A stretch of DNA of 64,000 nt from Agromyces kandeliae. GTDB taxonomy: Bacteria > Actinomycetota > Actinomycetes > Actinomycetales > Microbacteriaceae. Position numbers and translations under genes: made by a program. The number at the start of each line of letters is the position of its first letter. The first letter of the stretch is position 1. Positions 16,608 through 24,241 of the stretch are shown here, piece by piece. The notes under the pieces are model-generated. The model worked only from the letters and a program-made list of their open reading frames with translations. It was not told the origin of the DNA and ran no database searches. Location: the NCBI RefSeq assembly GCF_009674665.1, contig NZ_WKJD01000021.1, forward strand, positions 186,001 through 250,000, given 5' to 3'.

Positions 16608-16838
16608 GTGACCTCTCCGAACACAGCGCCGGCCATCTCCCCCGGCACCTACGAGCACTGCAAGGGGGCCCGGTACGAGGTCCTCGCCCTCGCCCGCCAC
16701 AGCGAGACCGAGGAGTGGGTCGTCGTCTACCGCCAGCTGTACGGCGATCGGAGCGCCTGGGTGCGGCCGGCCGACATGTTCGCCGAGGAGGTCGAGGTCG
16801 ACGGCAGGCTCGTCCCCCGCTTCCGGCGCGTCGGCTGA
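16608..16838 (+). CDS. DUF1653 protein (76 aa)
   Basis: Compact beta protein with the family pattern PGTYEHCKGARYEVLALARHSETEEWVVVYRQLYG and AWVRPADMFAEEV. Starts with GTG. Function of the family is unknown; cytoplasmic. A -10-like box sits immediately upstream with no room for a Shine-Dalgarno. Confidence 0.85.
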   Translation: MTSPNTAPAISPGTYEHCKGARYEVLALARHSETEEWVVVYRQLYGDRSAWVRPADMFAEEVEVDGRLVPRFRRVG

Positions 16839-17002
16839 GGGGCGAGCGGATGCCTCGGCGCGGCCGCCGACCGGCACGTCGTCCTCCCGGCGGATTCGGG
16901 GGCTGCCCCGATCGCCGCGAGGCATCCGCTCGGTAGACTGCACGGACACCCCGGCCGACCGGGACCGGCCGCCGCCAGGTCCGACGACAGGAGCACCACG
17001 CC

Positions 17003-17815
17003 GTGATCCACACCGCGCTCATCCCGTGGCTCGACCCGGAGACGATCATCCAGGGCGCAGGGCCGTGGGCACTGCTCGTCGTCTGCTTCATCGTCTTCGC
17101 CGAGACCGGCCTGCTCGTCGGGTTCCTGCTGCCGGGCGATACGCTGCTCGTCATCTCCGGCCTGCTCTCCAACTCCGAGCTGGTGCCGCCCGCCGGCGTG
17201 TTCGGCGTCACGGTCTGGATCGTGGCCCTGCTCATCGGGCTCTCGGCGTTCGTCGGCGGCGAGGTCGGGTACGAGATCGGCCATCGCGGCGGCCCCAGGG
17301 TGTTCGAACGCAAGGAGAGCGGGCTCTTCAGCGTCAAGAACGTCGAGCGCACGAACGCCTTCTTCGAGCGGTTCGGCGGGCTGACGATCATCCTCGCCCG
17401 CTTCGTGCCGATCGTGCGCACCTTCGCGCCGGTCGCCGCGGGCGTCGGCCACATGAACCGGGGCCGCTACACGCTGTACAACTTCATCGGCGCAGTGCTC
17501 TGGGGCTTCGGACTGACGATGTTCGGCTACGCCGTCAGCTTCATCCCGCCGATCGCGTTCCTCGTGCGCGAGTACATCGACCTGATCCTGCTCGTCGCCG
17601 TCGGCGGCACGGCACTCGTCACCGCGTGGCACTACTTCAGCGAGCGTCGCAAGGCGAAGAAGGCAGAAGCCGCCGGAGAGGATGTCGTCACCGACGAGGA
17701 GGAGGCCGAGGAGCTCGTGCTCGACCCCGACGTGTTCGACCGCCCGCCGCACCTCGACGGCGACCACCCGCACCACGGCGACGCGCACGGCGACGAGCGC
17801 CCGCCGCACGACTGA
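17003..17815 (+). CDS. DedA/SNARE-associated (VTT) family membrane protein (270 aa)
   Basis: About five hydrophobic segments with family motifs: VFAETGLLVGFLLPGDTLLV, GGEVGYEIGHRGG and the ARFVPIVRTFAPVAAGVG loop with the functional Arg-Phe-x-P-x-x-R. DedA proteins act in lipid scrambling and envelope homeostasis at the cytoplasmic membrane. A hydrophilic Glu-rich tail (~218-245) ends in a His/Asp-rich stretch (HLDGDHPHHGDAHGDE) that may bind metal; unusual for the family. GTG start after AGGAG. Its stop directly abuts the stop of the convergent LuxR gene. Confidence 0.88.
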   Translation: MIHTALIPWLDPETIIQGAGPWALLVVCFIVFAETGLLVGFLLPGDTLLVISGLLSNSELVPPAGVFGVTVWIVALLIGLSAFVGGEVGYEIGHRGGPRVFERKESGLFSVKNVERTNAFFERFGGLTIILARFVPIVRTFAPVAAGVGHMNRGRYTLYNFIGAVLWGFGLTMFGYAVSFIPPIAFLVREYIDLILLVAVGGTALVTAWHYFSERRKAKKAEAAGEDVVTDEEEAEELVLDPDVFDRPPHLDGDHPHHGDAHGDERPPHD

Positions 17816-18949
17816 TCAGCCGGCGAACCACCCCGTCGCGCCGACGGTCTCGCCCATGCGCGGCACGTACTGGTCGAAGTAGACGCGCGAGATGAGCTCG
17901 CGGCGGCTGCGCACGCCCGCCTTGTCGAACACCGACTTCAGGTGGTCCTGCACGGTGTAGGCCGACACGTGCAGCGTCGAGGCGATCTCCTTCGTCTCGA
18001 CGCCCTGCAGCACGAGCCGCGTGACGTCGCGCTCCCGCGGCGTGAGCCCGAATGCGGCGACCACGAGCGACACGATCTCGGGCGGCCTGGCCTCCTCGAT
18101 CGTCACGACCACGTCGCCCGTGGCGCCGTCGGCGCCGCGCAGCGGCGAGGCGTGGAGCAGCAGCCACACGCCGGCGCCGGTTCGCACGCGCGCGCGGGCG
18201 GGCGGCGCGTCGGGTGAGCCGAGCGTGCGACGCGCGGCGCCGACGAGCGAGGTCACGAGGCTCAGCGGGTCGCCGCCGTGCGCGCTGCCGCGCAGCTGCT
18301 CGAGTCGCTCCTCCGCGCCGATGCTGATCTGCGACACCTGGTCGCGCGCATCGACGATCACGACCGCGGGGCCGCCGGTCTCGCCGCCCGGCACCGAGTC
18401 GTGGGCCAGGCGGGTCAGGATGCCCGAGCGAACGCCCCGTGCGAACGACTCGGAGAGCGCGCCGAGGAACTCGATCTCTGCGGCGTCGAACATCGGATCG
18501 TCGCTCCCGCGGAAGATCGCGAGGCACCCCCAGACCGCCGCGCCGTCGCGGAAGACGAGCCGCGCCTCGTCGGCGAATCCGTACACGGGCCGCATGAGCC
18601 GTGTCATCCGCTCGGAACGGTCGATGGCATCGCCGTGCGTGGCGTGCATGCCGATCGCCCGGCGATCGCCCACCGCGAGCGACCGGAACGACGTCGGCTC
18701 GTCGGAGCCGTACTCGATGATCCCGAAGAGCCGGTCGTGCTCGTTGTGCGCCTGCAACGCACCGTACTTGCGCGCACTCGTGAGCATCATCGTCGCCGGA
18801 TCGTGGGTGCCGACGCACGCGCCGACCCACGGCACGGCACGGCGCACGGACTCGGTCGCCTCGCCGATGAAGTCCTCGAGGTCCAGCCCGGCGCGCGAGA
18901 GCACGTCGACGTCGCCCCGCACGCGGGCGCCGGTCAACTGGGGAATCAC
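17816..18949 (-). CDS. LuxR-family transcriptional regulator (377 aa)
   Basis: The C-terminal ~65 residues are a LuxR helix-turn-helix (LTPRERDVTRLVLQGVETKEIASTLHVSAYTVQDHLKSVFDK). The N-terminal ~300 residues carry a GAF-like sensory region (GCLAIFRGSDDPMFDAAEIEFL) and a PAS-like stretch, without a receiver or AAA domain. I chose the GTG at 18949; CATACT ends six bases before it, so it may be leaderless. It is divergent from the Rid-like/FAD-oxidase operon, and the shared 130-bp gap holds two matched inverted sites that are its most likely operators. Confidence 0.8.
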   Translation of the reverse strand: MIPQLTGARVRGDVDVLSRAGLDLEDFIGEATESVRRAVPWVGACVGTHDPATMMLTSARKYGALQAHNEHDRLFGIIEYGSDEPTSFRSLAVGDRRAIGMHATHGDAIDRSERMTRLMRPVYGFADEARLVFRDGAAVWGCLAIFRGSDDPMFDAAEIEFLGALSESFARGVRSGILTRLAHDSVPGGETGGPAVVIVDARDQVSQISIGAEERLEQLRGSAHGGDPLSLVTSLVGAARRTLGSPDAPPARARVRTGAGVWLLLHASPLRGADGATGDVVVTIEEARPPEIVSLVVAAFGLTPRERDVTRLVLQGVETKEIASTLHVSAYTVQDHLKSVFDKAGVRSRRELISRVYFDQYVPRMGETVGATGWFAG

Positions 18950-18981
18950 GGGTTCAGTATGCGCCTCGACGCGGCAGCACC

Positions 18982-19004
18982 GGTATCCCAGAACGCTGGG
19001 AATC
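18982..19004 (+). promoter_or_regulatory. Operator-like site 1 in the LuxR/oxidase divergent promoter
   Basis: GGTATCCC-N7-GGGAATC; its centre TCCCAG-AACG-CTGGGA is a perfect inverted repeat. It matches site 2 (19032-19055) in the opposite orientation. Confidence 0.6.
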
Positions 19005-19031
19005 GCGTCGCGACGCCTCGATGGGAGCCCG

Positions 19032-19055
19032 GATTCCCCGCTCGGTCGGGATACC
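19032..19055 (-). promoter_or_regulatory. Operator-like site 2 in the LuxR/oxidase divergent promoter
   Basis: On the reverse strand GGTATCCC-N8-GGGAATC, the same two arms as site 1 with one extra spacer base. The centres are about 50 bp apart, close to five helical turns. The likely binder is the adjacent LuxR protein. Confidence 0.6.
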
Positions 19056-19079
19056 GCGGAATGCGTCCGCCCACGCACG

Positions 19080-19436
19080 ATGTCGGACGTGACCACCACC
19101 ACGACCATCGAGACCGGGTCCGTCGACGACCGCGGCGCGCTGCTGCACGCTGACGACGCGACCGCGCAGCTGTGCCTGTCCCTCCTCCGACTCGAGTCGG
19201 CGCTCGCCGATCGCGGGCTGGGGGTCGAGGCGGTCACCCAGGTGCGCATCCACGCGACCGATCCGGGATCGGCGTCGGAGCTGGTCGAGCTCGTGCTCGA
19301 GCGGTTCGGCGCCGGCTCGACGACGCCCGTCGTCGCCTGGATCTCGGACGACCGCCACGACGTGCCGGGCATGCTCGTGCGTCTCGCCGCCGACGTCGCC
19401 GTCACCACACCCGTACCCGAGACACCGAAGGACTGA
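19080..19436 (+). CDS. Rid (YjgF/YER057c/UK114)-like small protein (118 aa)
   Basis: The helix LCLSLLRLESALADRGLGVEAVTQVRIHATDPGSASELVELVLERFG and the strand AWISDDRHDVPGMLVRLAADVAV follow the Rid fold; classical members deaminate reactive enamine/imine intermediates. The conserved catalytic Arg is not clearly placed, so activity is uncertain. The start is the first in-frame ATG after the divergent promoter; no Shine-Dalgarno is visible and a GTG at 19089 is an alternative. It is followed by the FAD-oxidase gene after 1 bp, so the two probably act on the same metabolite (inference). Confidence 0.65.
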   Translation: MSDVTTTTTIETGSVDDRGALLHADDATAQLCLSLLRLESALADRGLGVEAVTQVRIHATDPGSASELVELVLERFGAGSTTPVVAWISDDRHDVPGMLVRLAADVAVTTPVPETPKD

Positions 19437-19437
19437 C

Positions 19438-20808
19438 ATGACCCCCTCGCTCACCGACACCTCGACGCTCCGCGAGGCCGGAACCGTGCTCCTGCCGGGC
19501 GATTCCGGCTTCGAGGCGGCGACCACCCCCTGGAACCTGGCCGTCGTGCAGCGCCCCGCCGCCGTCGCGGTTCCGCGCTCGGCCGACGAGGTCGCACGCG
19601 TCGTGACCGCCGCGACCGCGCTCGGGCTGCGCGTCGCCCCGCAGAGCACGGGCCACGGAGCTGCGGCGCTCGCCTTCGGCTCGCTCGCCGACGTGGTCCT
19701 CGTGCGCCTGCACGAGCTGACCGGCGTGCGCATCGACCCCGTCGCCCGCACGGCCCGCGTACTCGGCGGAACGCTGTGGCGCGACGTCGTCGCGGCGGCA
19801 TCGCCCCACGGGCTCGCCGCGCTGCACGGAAGTGCGGGAGACGTCGCCGTGGCCGGTTACGTGCTCGGCGGCGGCCTGTCGTTCTACGGCCGTGCGCACG
19901 GGCTGGCGTCCTCCCACGTGCGCGCCGTCGAACTCGTGACGGCCGACGGCACGATCGTCCGCGCGAGCGCCGACGACCACGCCGACCTGTTCTGGGCGCT
20001 TCGCGGCGGCGGCGGCAACTTCGGCGTGGTCGTCGCGCTCGAGATCGACCTCGTGCCGGTGGCCGACGTCGTCGCGGGCATGCTGCTCTGGGACCTCACC
20101 CGTGCGCCGGAGGTGACCCGCGCCTGGGCGCGCTGGACCGCCGACCTCCCGGATTCGACGACGACCTCCCTGCGCTTCCTGCGCTTCCCGCCCGACCCGG
20201 AGCTGCCCCCGTTCCTCAGCGGCCGGAGCCTCGTCGTCATCGACGGCGCGATCCTCGAGGACGACGGTCATGCGGCGGAGCTGCTCGCCCCGCTGCGGGC
20301 GCTCGCCCCCGAGGTCGACACGTTCGCGCGCATCCCGGCGGCCGGCCTCGTGGACGTGCACATGGACCCGCCCGGCCCGGTCCCGGGGGTCAGCGACCAC
20401 GCGATGCTCGCCGAGCTGCCGGATGCCGCGATCGACGCGCTCCTCGAGGTGGCCGGGCCGGGCGTCGAGCTCCCGCTGATGTGCGCCGAGCTGCGCCACC
20501 TGGGCGGCGCGCTCGCGCGGCCGGGCGTCGGAGCGCTGTCACGCCTCGACGGCGCATACGCCCTGTTCGCGCTGTCGCCCGCCCCGACGCCCGAGATGGC
20601 GTCGATCGGCGAATCGGTCACGACCGCGGTCGTGGCGGCACTCGAATCGTGGACGAACGGGAGCACCCTCCTGAACTTCGCCGACCGCGCGATCGACGTC
20701 GCGACCGGCTTCGAGGCCGACGCGTGGGCCCGCCTCGTGGAGGTGCGCCGCACCGTCGATCCCGACGGCGTCTTCGCCGCCGCCCACCCGATCGGCGACC
20801 GCCGATGA
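19438..20808 (+). CDS. FAD-linked oxidoreductase, berberine-bridge/6-hydroxynicotine-oxidase type (456 aa)
   Basis: FAD-binding PCMH fold (~35-210: VQRPAAVAVPRSADEVARVV, PQSTGHGAAAL, GGGLSFYGRAHGL, LRGGGGNFGVV) and a C-terminal BBE segment (NFADRAIDVATGFEADAWARLVEVRRTVDPDGVF). H73 in STGHG fits the 8-alpha-histidyl FAD attachment site; the Cys used by bicovalent members is absent (GSAGDVAVAG). The usual substrates are sugars, alkaloids or other secondary compounds oxidised with O2. Middle gene of the LuxR-linked operon; no signal peptide. Confidence 0.87.
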   Translation: MTPSLTDTSTLREAGTVLLPGDSGFEAATTPWNLAVVQRPAAVAVPRSADEVARVVTAATALGLRVAPQSTGHGAAALAFGSLADVVLVRLHELTGVRIDPVARTARVLGGTLWRDVVAAASPHGLAALHGSAGDVAVAGYVLGGGLSFYGRAHGLASSHVRAVELVTADGTIVRASADDHADLFWALRGGGGNFGVVVALEIDLVPVADVVAGMLLWDLTRAPEVTRAWARWTADLPDSTTTSLRFLRFPPDPELPPFLSGRSLVVIDGAILEDDGHAAELLAPLRALAPEVDTFARIPAAGLVDVHMDPPGPVPGVSDHAMLAELPDAAIDALLEVAGPGVELPLMCAELRHLGGALARPGVGALSRLDGAYALFALSPAPTPEMASIGESVTTAVVAALESWTNGSTLLNFADRAIDVATGFEADAWARLVEVRRTVDPDGVFAAAHPIGDRR

Positions 20809-20870
20809 CGCGCACCGCCCGCGACTCGACCACCATCACCACCGACACCGCATCGAAGGAGCACACCACC

Positions 20871-21401
20871 ATGTCCGTCCGCCGAATCGCGGCAGCCAGC
20901 ACGCTCGTCGCGCTCGCCGTCGCCGTCCCGACCCTGCCCGCGCAGGCTGCGCCCGCCGACGATCCCGCCCGGCCCGAGCACGCGAGCCAGTCCGCGCTCG
21001 TCGCGCAGGTCCGCGCGGCCACGGCACGCTTCCACGACGTCGACGTCGCCATCGCCGAGGGGTACGTCGACACCCACGAGTGCTCGGCGAGCGCCGACGG
21101 CGCGATGGGCATCCACTTCGTGAACCCCGCGCTCATCGCACCCGGTGCGCCGGTCGATCCGACGCGCCCGCCGGTGCTGATGTACGGTCCGTCGGCCTCG
21201 GGCGACCTCGAGCTCTGGGGCGTCGAGTTCTTCGAGCCGGATGTCGGCCAGCCGACGCCGGTGTTCGGGACGGTCGCGTTCGACGGCCCGATGCCCGGCC
21301 ACGACCCGGAGATGCCGGTGCACTACGACCTGCACGTCTGGACGGGAAAGCACAACCCGAGCGGCCTGTACGCGCCGTTCAACCCGTCGCTGTCCTGCTG
21401 A
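20871..21401 (+). CDS. Secreted protein of unknown function (176 aa)
   Basis: A classical signal peptide (MSVRRIAAASTLVALAVAVP, cleavage likely after PAQA) precedes a ~150-residue mature domain that I cannot assign. It has Cys in THECSAS and a last-residue Cys in SLSC, which may pair in the exported protein, and Trp/His-rich strands (ELWGVEFFEP, VHYDLHVWTGKHNPSGLYAPFNP). The ATG at 20871 has AAGGAG at the right distance; an in-frame ATG at 20805 overlapping the oxidase stop would bury the signal peptide and is less likely. Third gene of the LuxR-linked operon. Confidence 0.75.
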   Translation: MSVRRIAAASTLVALAVAVPTLPAQAAPADDPARPEHASQSALVAQVRAATARFHDVDVAIAEGYVDTHECSASADGAMGIHFVNPALIAPGAPVDPTRPPVLMYGPSASGDLELWGVEFFEPDVGQPTPVFGTVAFDGPMPGHDPEMPVHYDLHVWTGKHNPSGLYAPFNPSLSC

Positions 21402-21520
21402 GCAGGCGGATGCCGCGCGCCGATCGCGCCCGTTCGGGGTCGGTCGGCACGCGGCATCCGTCGACCGACACCGGGCTTCGGCGCGCGCCGGAGCCCGCCC
21501 GCGGCGCACGATCCGTCGTC

Positions 21521-21539
21521 TATATCGCATTGCGATATA
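21521..21539. promoter_or_regulatory. 19-bp palindrome, putative PadR operator 1
   Basis: TATATCGCATTGCGATATA is a perfect 9-bp inverted repeat around one base. It overlaps the -35 of a promoter (TTGCGA 21530-21535, 17 bp, TACACT 21553-21558) for the small membrane gene. A related site (15 of 19 bases identical) lies in front of padR at 23170-23188, so autorepression plus control of this gene is likely. Confidence 0.7.
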
Positions 21540-21558
21540 ACGCTGGGCGTCATACACT
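21530..21558 (+). promoter_or_regulatory. Promoter of the small membrane gene at 21606
   Basis: TTGCGA-N17-TACACT; the -35 lies inside the palindromic operator, consistent with repression. Confidence 0.55.
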
Positions 21559-21605
21559 GCGACCGGACCCGAGACGCGGCATCAGCCGCAGTGGAGGTGG
21601 TCGAG

Positions 21606-21854
21606 ATGGACGAACGCAACGGGCGCACGTGGTGGATCGCCGGCGCGGTCGCCGCCTTCGCGGTCGGCACCCTGTCGTGGGTGCAGTCGATCGGCTACTG
21701 GGTACAGCGCGGGACCGGCGCCGCCGAGCCGGCGTTCATGTTCGTCGACCACGACGGGCCGAGCGTGACCGGGGCGCTGCTCGGCACGGTGTTCCTGGCG
21801 ATCGGCGCGCTGTGCGCGGCCATGGCGGCGCACCGCTCGCGACGCCGGGCCTGA
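21606..21854 (+). CDS. Small membrane protein under PadR-type control (82 aa)
   Basis: Two hydrophobic helices (WWIAGAVAAFAVGTLSW and GALLGTVFLAIGALCAAMAA) separated by a ~25-residue loop, with a basic tail HRSRRRA. GGAGGTGG precedes the ATG. Not recognised by family. The palindrome in its promoter resembles the site in front of padR, linking it to the convergent padR/membrane-protein operon. Confidence 0.65.
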   Translation: MDERNGRTWWIAGAVAAFAVGTLSWVQSIGYWVQRGTGAAEPAFMFVDHDGPSVTGALLGTVFLAIGALCAAMAAHRSRRRA

Positions 21855-21867
21855 ACCGGCGGCCGGA

Positions 21868-22770
21868 TCACGCGGGGTGGGGTTCGCGCTGCCGCGTCCG
21901 TGCTCCGGACGGGGCGGGCGTGAGCGCGAGCCCGGCGCCGAGCAGGACCGACGTCACGGGGACGAGCCACACCGCGATCGCCATCGCGGGTCCGCGGAGG
22001 AACACCTCCATCGGCACGCCGCTCGCGAAGCCGAGGAGCGAGACGCCCAGCAGGAGCACGAGGCTGCCCACGACCGCGAGGGGCGTGAAGCTGAGCGCAC
22101 CGAGGGCGCGCGTACGGACGGCGATGACGCCGGCGACGATGAGGACGCCGAGGATCGCGAGGAACCCCGCACCGAGCAGGATGCTGCCGACGAGGTCGAA
22201 CGCCCCGCGCCACGGCGAGACCGTCGGCAGCGCGTAGCTGAGCATCGAGACGCCCCCGAGGCCGACCATCGCGCTGCCGACCGCGGCCGCGATGCGCAGC
22301 CTCGACACGGTCGCCGCTGCGGCGGCGGAGAGTCGATGCACGAGCGCGAGCAACCCGATCGCGGTGAGCAGGGCGCCGACGAGCACGATCGTCGGATGCA
22401 CGGCGACGTCGGTCGAATCGAATCCGACCACCGCACCGGTCTGGCGGACCAGTCCCCAGAATCCGTAGCTCGAGTAGCTCGCCACGATCATGGGCAGGCC
22501 GATCGCGGCCGCGATGCCGGCTCCGAGGCCGGCGAGGTTGAAGTGCATGACGGACTCCTTCCGTGCGTGTTCCCGCATCGCCGCCAGCAGCAGGTCGACG
22601 ACGATCCGCGTCCGCGCCGACCGCGCGGAGGCGGTGCCCTGCGACTGCGCCTCGCGGACGGTGTCGCGGGCGAGCACCCGGATCTCCTCTCCGTACTCGG
22701 AGCGGAACTCCCCGGGCAGCATCAGCATCGCGGCGCCGAACAGCCGCCCCTCGACGCCCGGCGTGGACAT
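21868..22770 (-). CDS. Membrane protein partnered with PadR (300 aa)
   Basis: A cytoplasmic N-terminal segment (LFGAAMLMLPGEFRSEYGEEIRVLARDTVREA) of the type found as a prefix on ABC permeases next to PadR regulators, then six or so hydrophobic helices. No ABC ATPase is present here, so it is either a stand-alone relative or a remnant. The start codon overlaps the padR stop (TGATG), so expression follows PadR. Function unknown. Confidence 0.75.
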   Translation of the reverse strand: MSTPGVEGRLFGAAMLMLPGEFRSEYGEEIRVLARDTVREAQSQGTASARSARTRIVVDLLLAAMREHARKESVMHFNLAGLGAGIAAAIGLPMIVASYSSYGFWGLVRQTGAVVGFDSTDVAVHPTIVLVGALLTAIGLLALVHRLSAAAAATVSRLRIAAAVGSAMVGLGGVSMLSYALPTVSPWRGAFDLVGSILLGAGFLAILGVLIVAGVIAVRTRALGALSFTPLAVVGSLVLLLGVSLLGFASGVPMEVFLRGPAMAIAVWLVPVTSVLLGAGLALTPAPSGARTRQREPHPA

Positions 22771-23135
22771 CAGGCCTCACCCCACCCCGTGAGCAATCGC
22801 TTCAGGGCCGCCTGGCGTGCCAGGGCCGCGACGCGCGCGGCCTCTGCCGCCGCGACGCGCTCGCCGAGGCCGGTGATGCGGTAGTACTTGCGACGCTCGT
22901 CGTCGAGCTCGGGATCGACCCGCGTGGCCGCCTCCTCGATGAGCCCGAGCGTGCGAAGCCGCTTGATCGCCCCGTAGAGCGTGCCCGGCGCGAGCACGAT
23001 GGATCCCTCGGTGCGCTCGCGCACCTCGCGCATGATGCCGTACCCGTGCCGCTCCTCGTCGGCGAGCGACAGCAGGATGTGGAAGACCGGCTCCGTGAGC
23101 GGGAGCAGGTCCTTCGGCTGGGTCTCGACGGTCAT
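22770..23135 (-). CDS. PadR-family transcriptional regulator (121 aa)
   Basis: Winged helix with the family pattern TEPVFHILLSLADEERHGYGIMREV, GTLYGAIKRLRTLGLIEEA and DDERRKYYRITGLGERV. The short C-terminal helix is the dimerisation arm of small (PadR-s2) members. GAGGAG precedes the ATG. Matching 19-bp near-palindromes at 21521-21539 and 23170-23188 are its probable operators. PadR repressors usually respond to phenolics, cationic drugs or envelope stress; the inducer here is unknown. Confidence 0.92.
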   Translation of the reverse strand: MTVETQPKDLLPLTEPVFHILLSLADEERHGYGIMREVRERTEGSIVLAPGTLYGAIKRLRTLGLIEEAATRVDPELDDERRKYYRITGLGERVAAAEAARVAALARQAALKRLLTGWGEA

Positions 23136-23169
23136 GCGCTCCTCGATCGGTCAATGTATCGAACTGCGG

Positions 23170-23188
23170 TATATCGCGTCACGATACA
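23170..23188. promoter_or_regulatory. Putative PadR operator 2, upstream of padR
   Basis: TATATCGCGTCACGATACA matches operator 1 at 15 of 19 positions and keeps both half-sites. It overlaps the likely padR promoter (reverse strand TACATT as -10). An extra TGTATCG half-site at 23155-23161 mirrors CGATACA. Confidence 0.65.
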
Positions 23189-23228
23189 TCTGGAGGCGAC
23201 GCGCGTCAAGCATCGCGCCCCGCGAGGC

Positions 23229-24158
23229 TCAGGCGTGCGTCGCCGACTCGCGACGCCCGCGACCCGACGGCTCGAGCTGGAAGGTCGAGTGCTCGACGTC
23301 GAAGTGCTCGTCGAGGCATCCGCCCAGCTCGTCGAGCAGGGCACCGACCCGCCCCTCCGCGAACACCGCGGGCTCGACCTCGACGTGCGCGCTGAACACG
23401 TGCGCGCCCGTCGTGATCGCCCACACGTGCACGTCGTGGACGGCGACCACGCCGGCGGTCTCGAGGATGTGGTCGCGGATCTCCGCGACATCCGTCTCGG
23501 CCGGCACCGACTGGCTGAGCACGCGCATCACGTCGCGCAGCAGCACGAGCGCCCGCGGCACGATGAGCCCGGCGATGAGCAGCGACGCGATCGGGTCGGC
23601 CGCGTCCCAGCCGGTGACGAGGATCACGATCGCCGCGGCGATCACGAGCACCGAGCCGATGGTGTCGCCGAGCACCTCGAGGTACGCCCCGCGGAGGTTG
23701 ATCGACTGCGACGCGCCGCCGCGGAGCACCAGCAGCGCGGCGACGTTGGCCAGCAGGCCGACGATCGCGATCACGAGCATGGGACCGCCGGCGACCTCAT
23801 GTGCCTCGCCCGACGCGCCCGACGCGAGCCGGCCGATCGCGCTCGCCGTCACCGCGACTGCGACGACGACGAGCAGCACGCCGTTGAACAGGGCCCCGAA
23901 CACCTCGAACCGACGGAACCCGTACGTCTGGCGGTCGTTCGCGGGCCTGGCCGCGACGATCGCCGCACCGAGCGCGACGACGAGGCCGAGCAGGTCGCTC
24001 GTCATGTGGCCGGCGTCCGCGAGCAGCGCGAGCGAGCCCGTCAGGAATCCACCGACGACCTGCACGACGACGAACGACGCGATGATCGCGATCGCGATCC
24101 CGAGGCGTCGGCGGCCGGCGGCGTGCGCGTCGGCGGAGTGGTCGTGCGAGTGTCCCAT
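23229..24158 (-). CDS. CDF-family cation efflux protein (309 aa)
   Basis: Six membrane helices and a C-terminal cytoplasmic domain. Helix 2 carries the metal pair HxxxD (LLADAGHMTSDLLGLV); helix 5 has YLEVLGDTIGS, with Glu where CzcD-like zinc exporters have His. An N-terminal His cluster (MGHSHDHSADAH) and AVHDVHVWAITTGAHVFSAHVEVE in the C-terminal domain are typical. Exports Zn2+ or similar ions by H+ antiport. TACGCT seven bases before the ATG suggests a leaderless transcript, although GGAGGGG could also serve as ribosome site. Confidence 0.9.
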   Translation of the reverse strand: MGHSHDHSADAHAAGRRRLGIAIAIIASFVVVQVVGGFLTGSLALLADAGHMTSDLLGLVVALGAAIVAARPANDRQTYGFRRFEVFGALFNGVLLVVVAVAVTASAIGRLASGASGEAHEVAGGPMLVIAIVGLLANVAALLVLRGGASQSINLRGAYLEVLGDTIGSVLVIAAAIVILVTGWDAADPIASLLIAGLIVPRALVLLRDVMRVLSQSVPAETDVAEIRDHILETAGVVAVHDVHVWAITTGAHVFSAHVEVEPAVFAEGRVGALLDELGGCLDEHFDVEHSTFQLEPSGRGRRESATHA

Positions 24159-24165
24159 CCCCTCC

Positions 24166-24171
24166 AGCGTA
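24166..24171 (-). promoter_or_regulatory. -10 box (TACGCT) before the CDF gene
   Basis: TACGCT, 7 nt, ATG on the reverse strand. Confidence 0.5.
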
Positions 24172-24241
24172 GGCACGGATGGCCCGGCCCGCCGGTGATG
24201 GGAATGAGTCCCGTTCTCGCGGGTGACCGTCCGGCGCGCGA

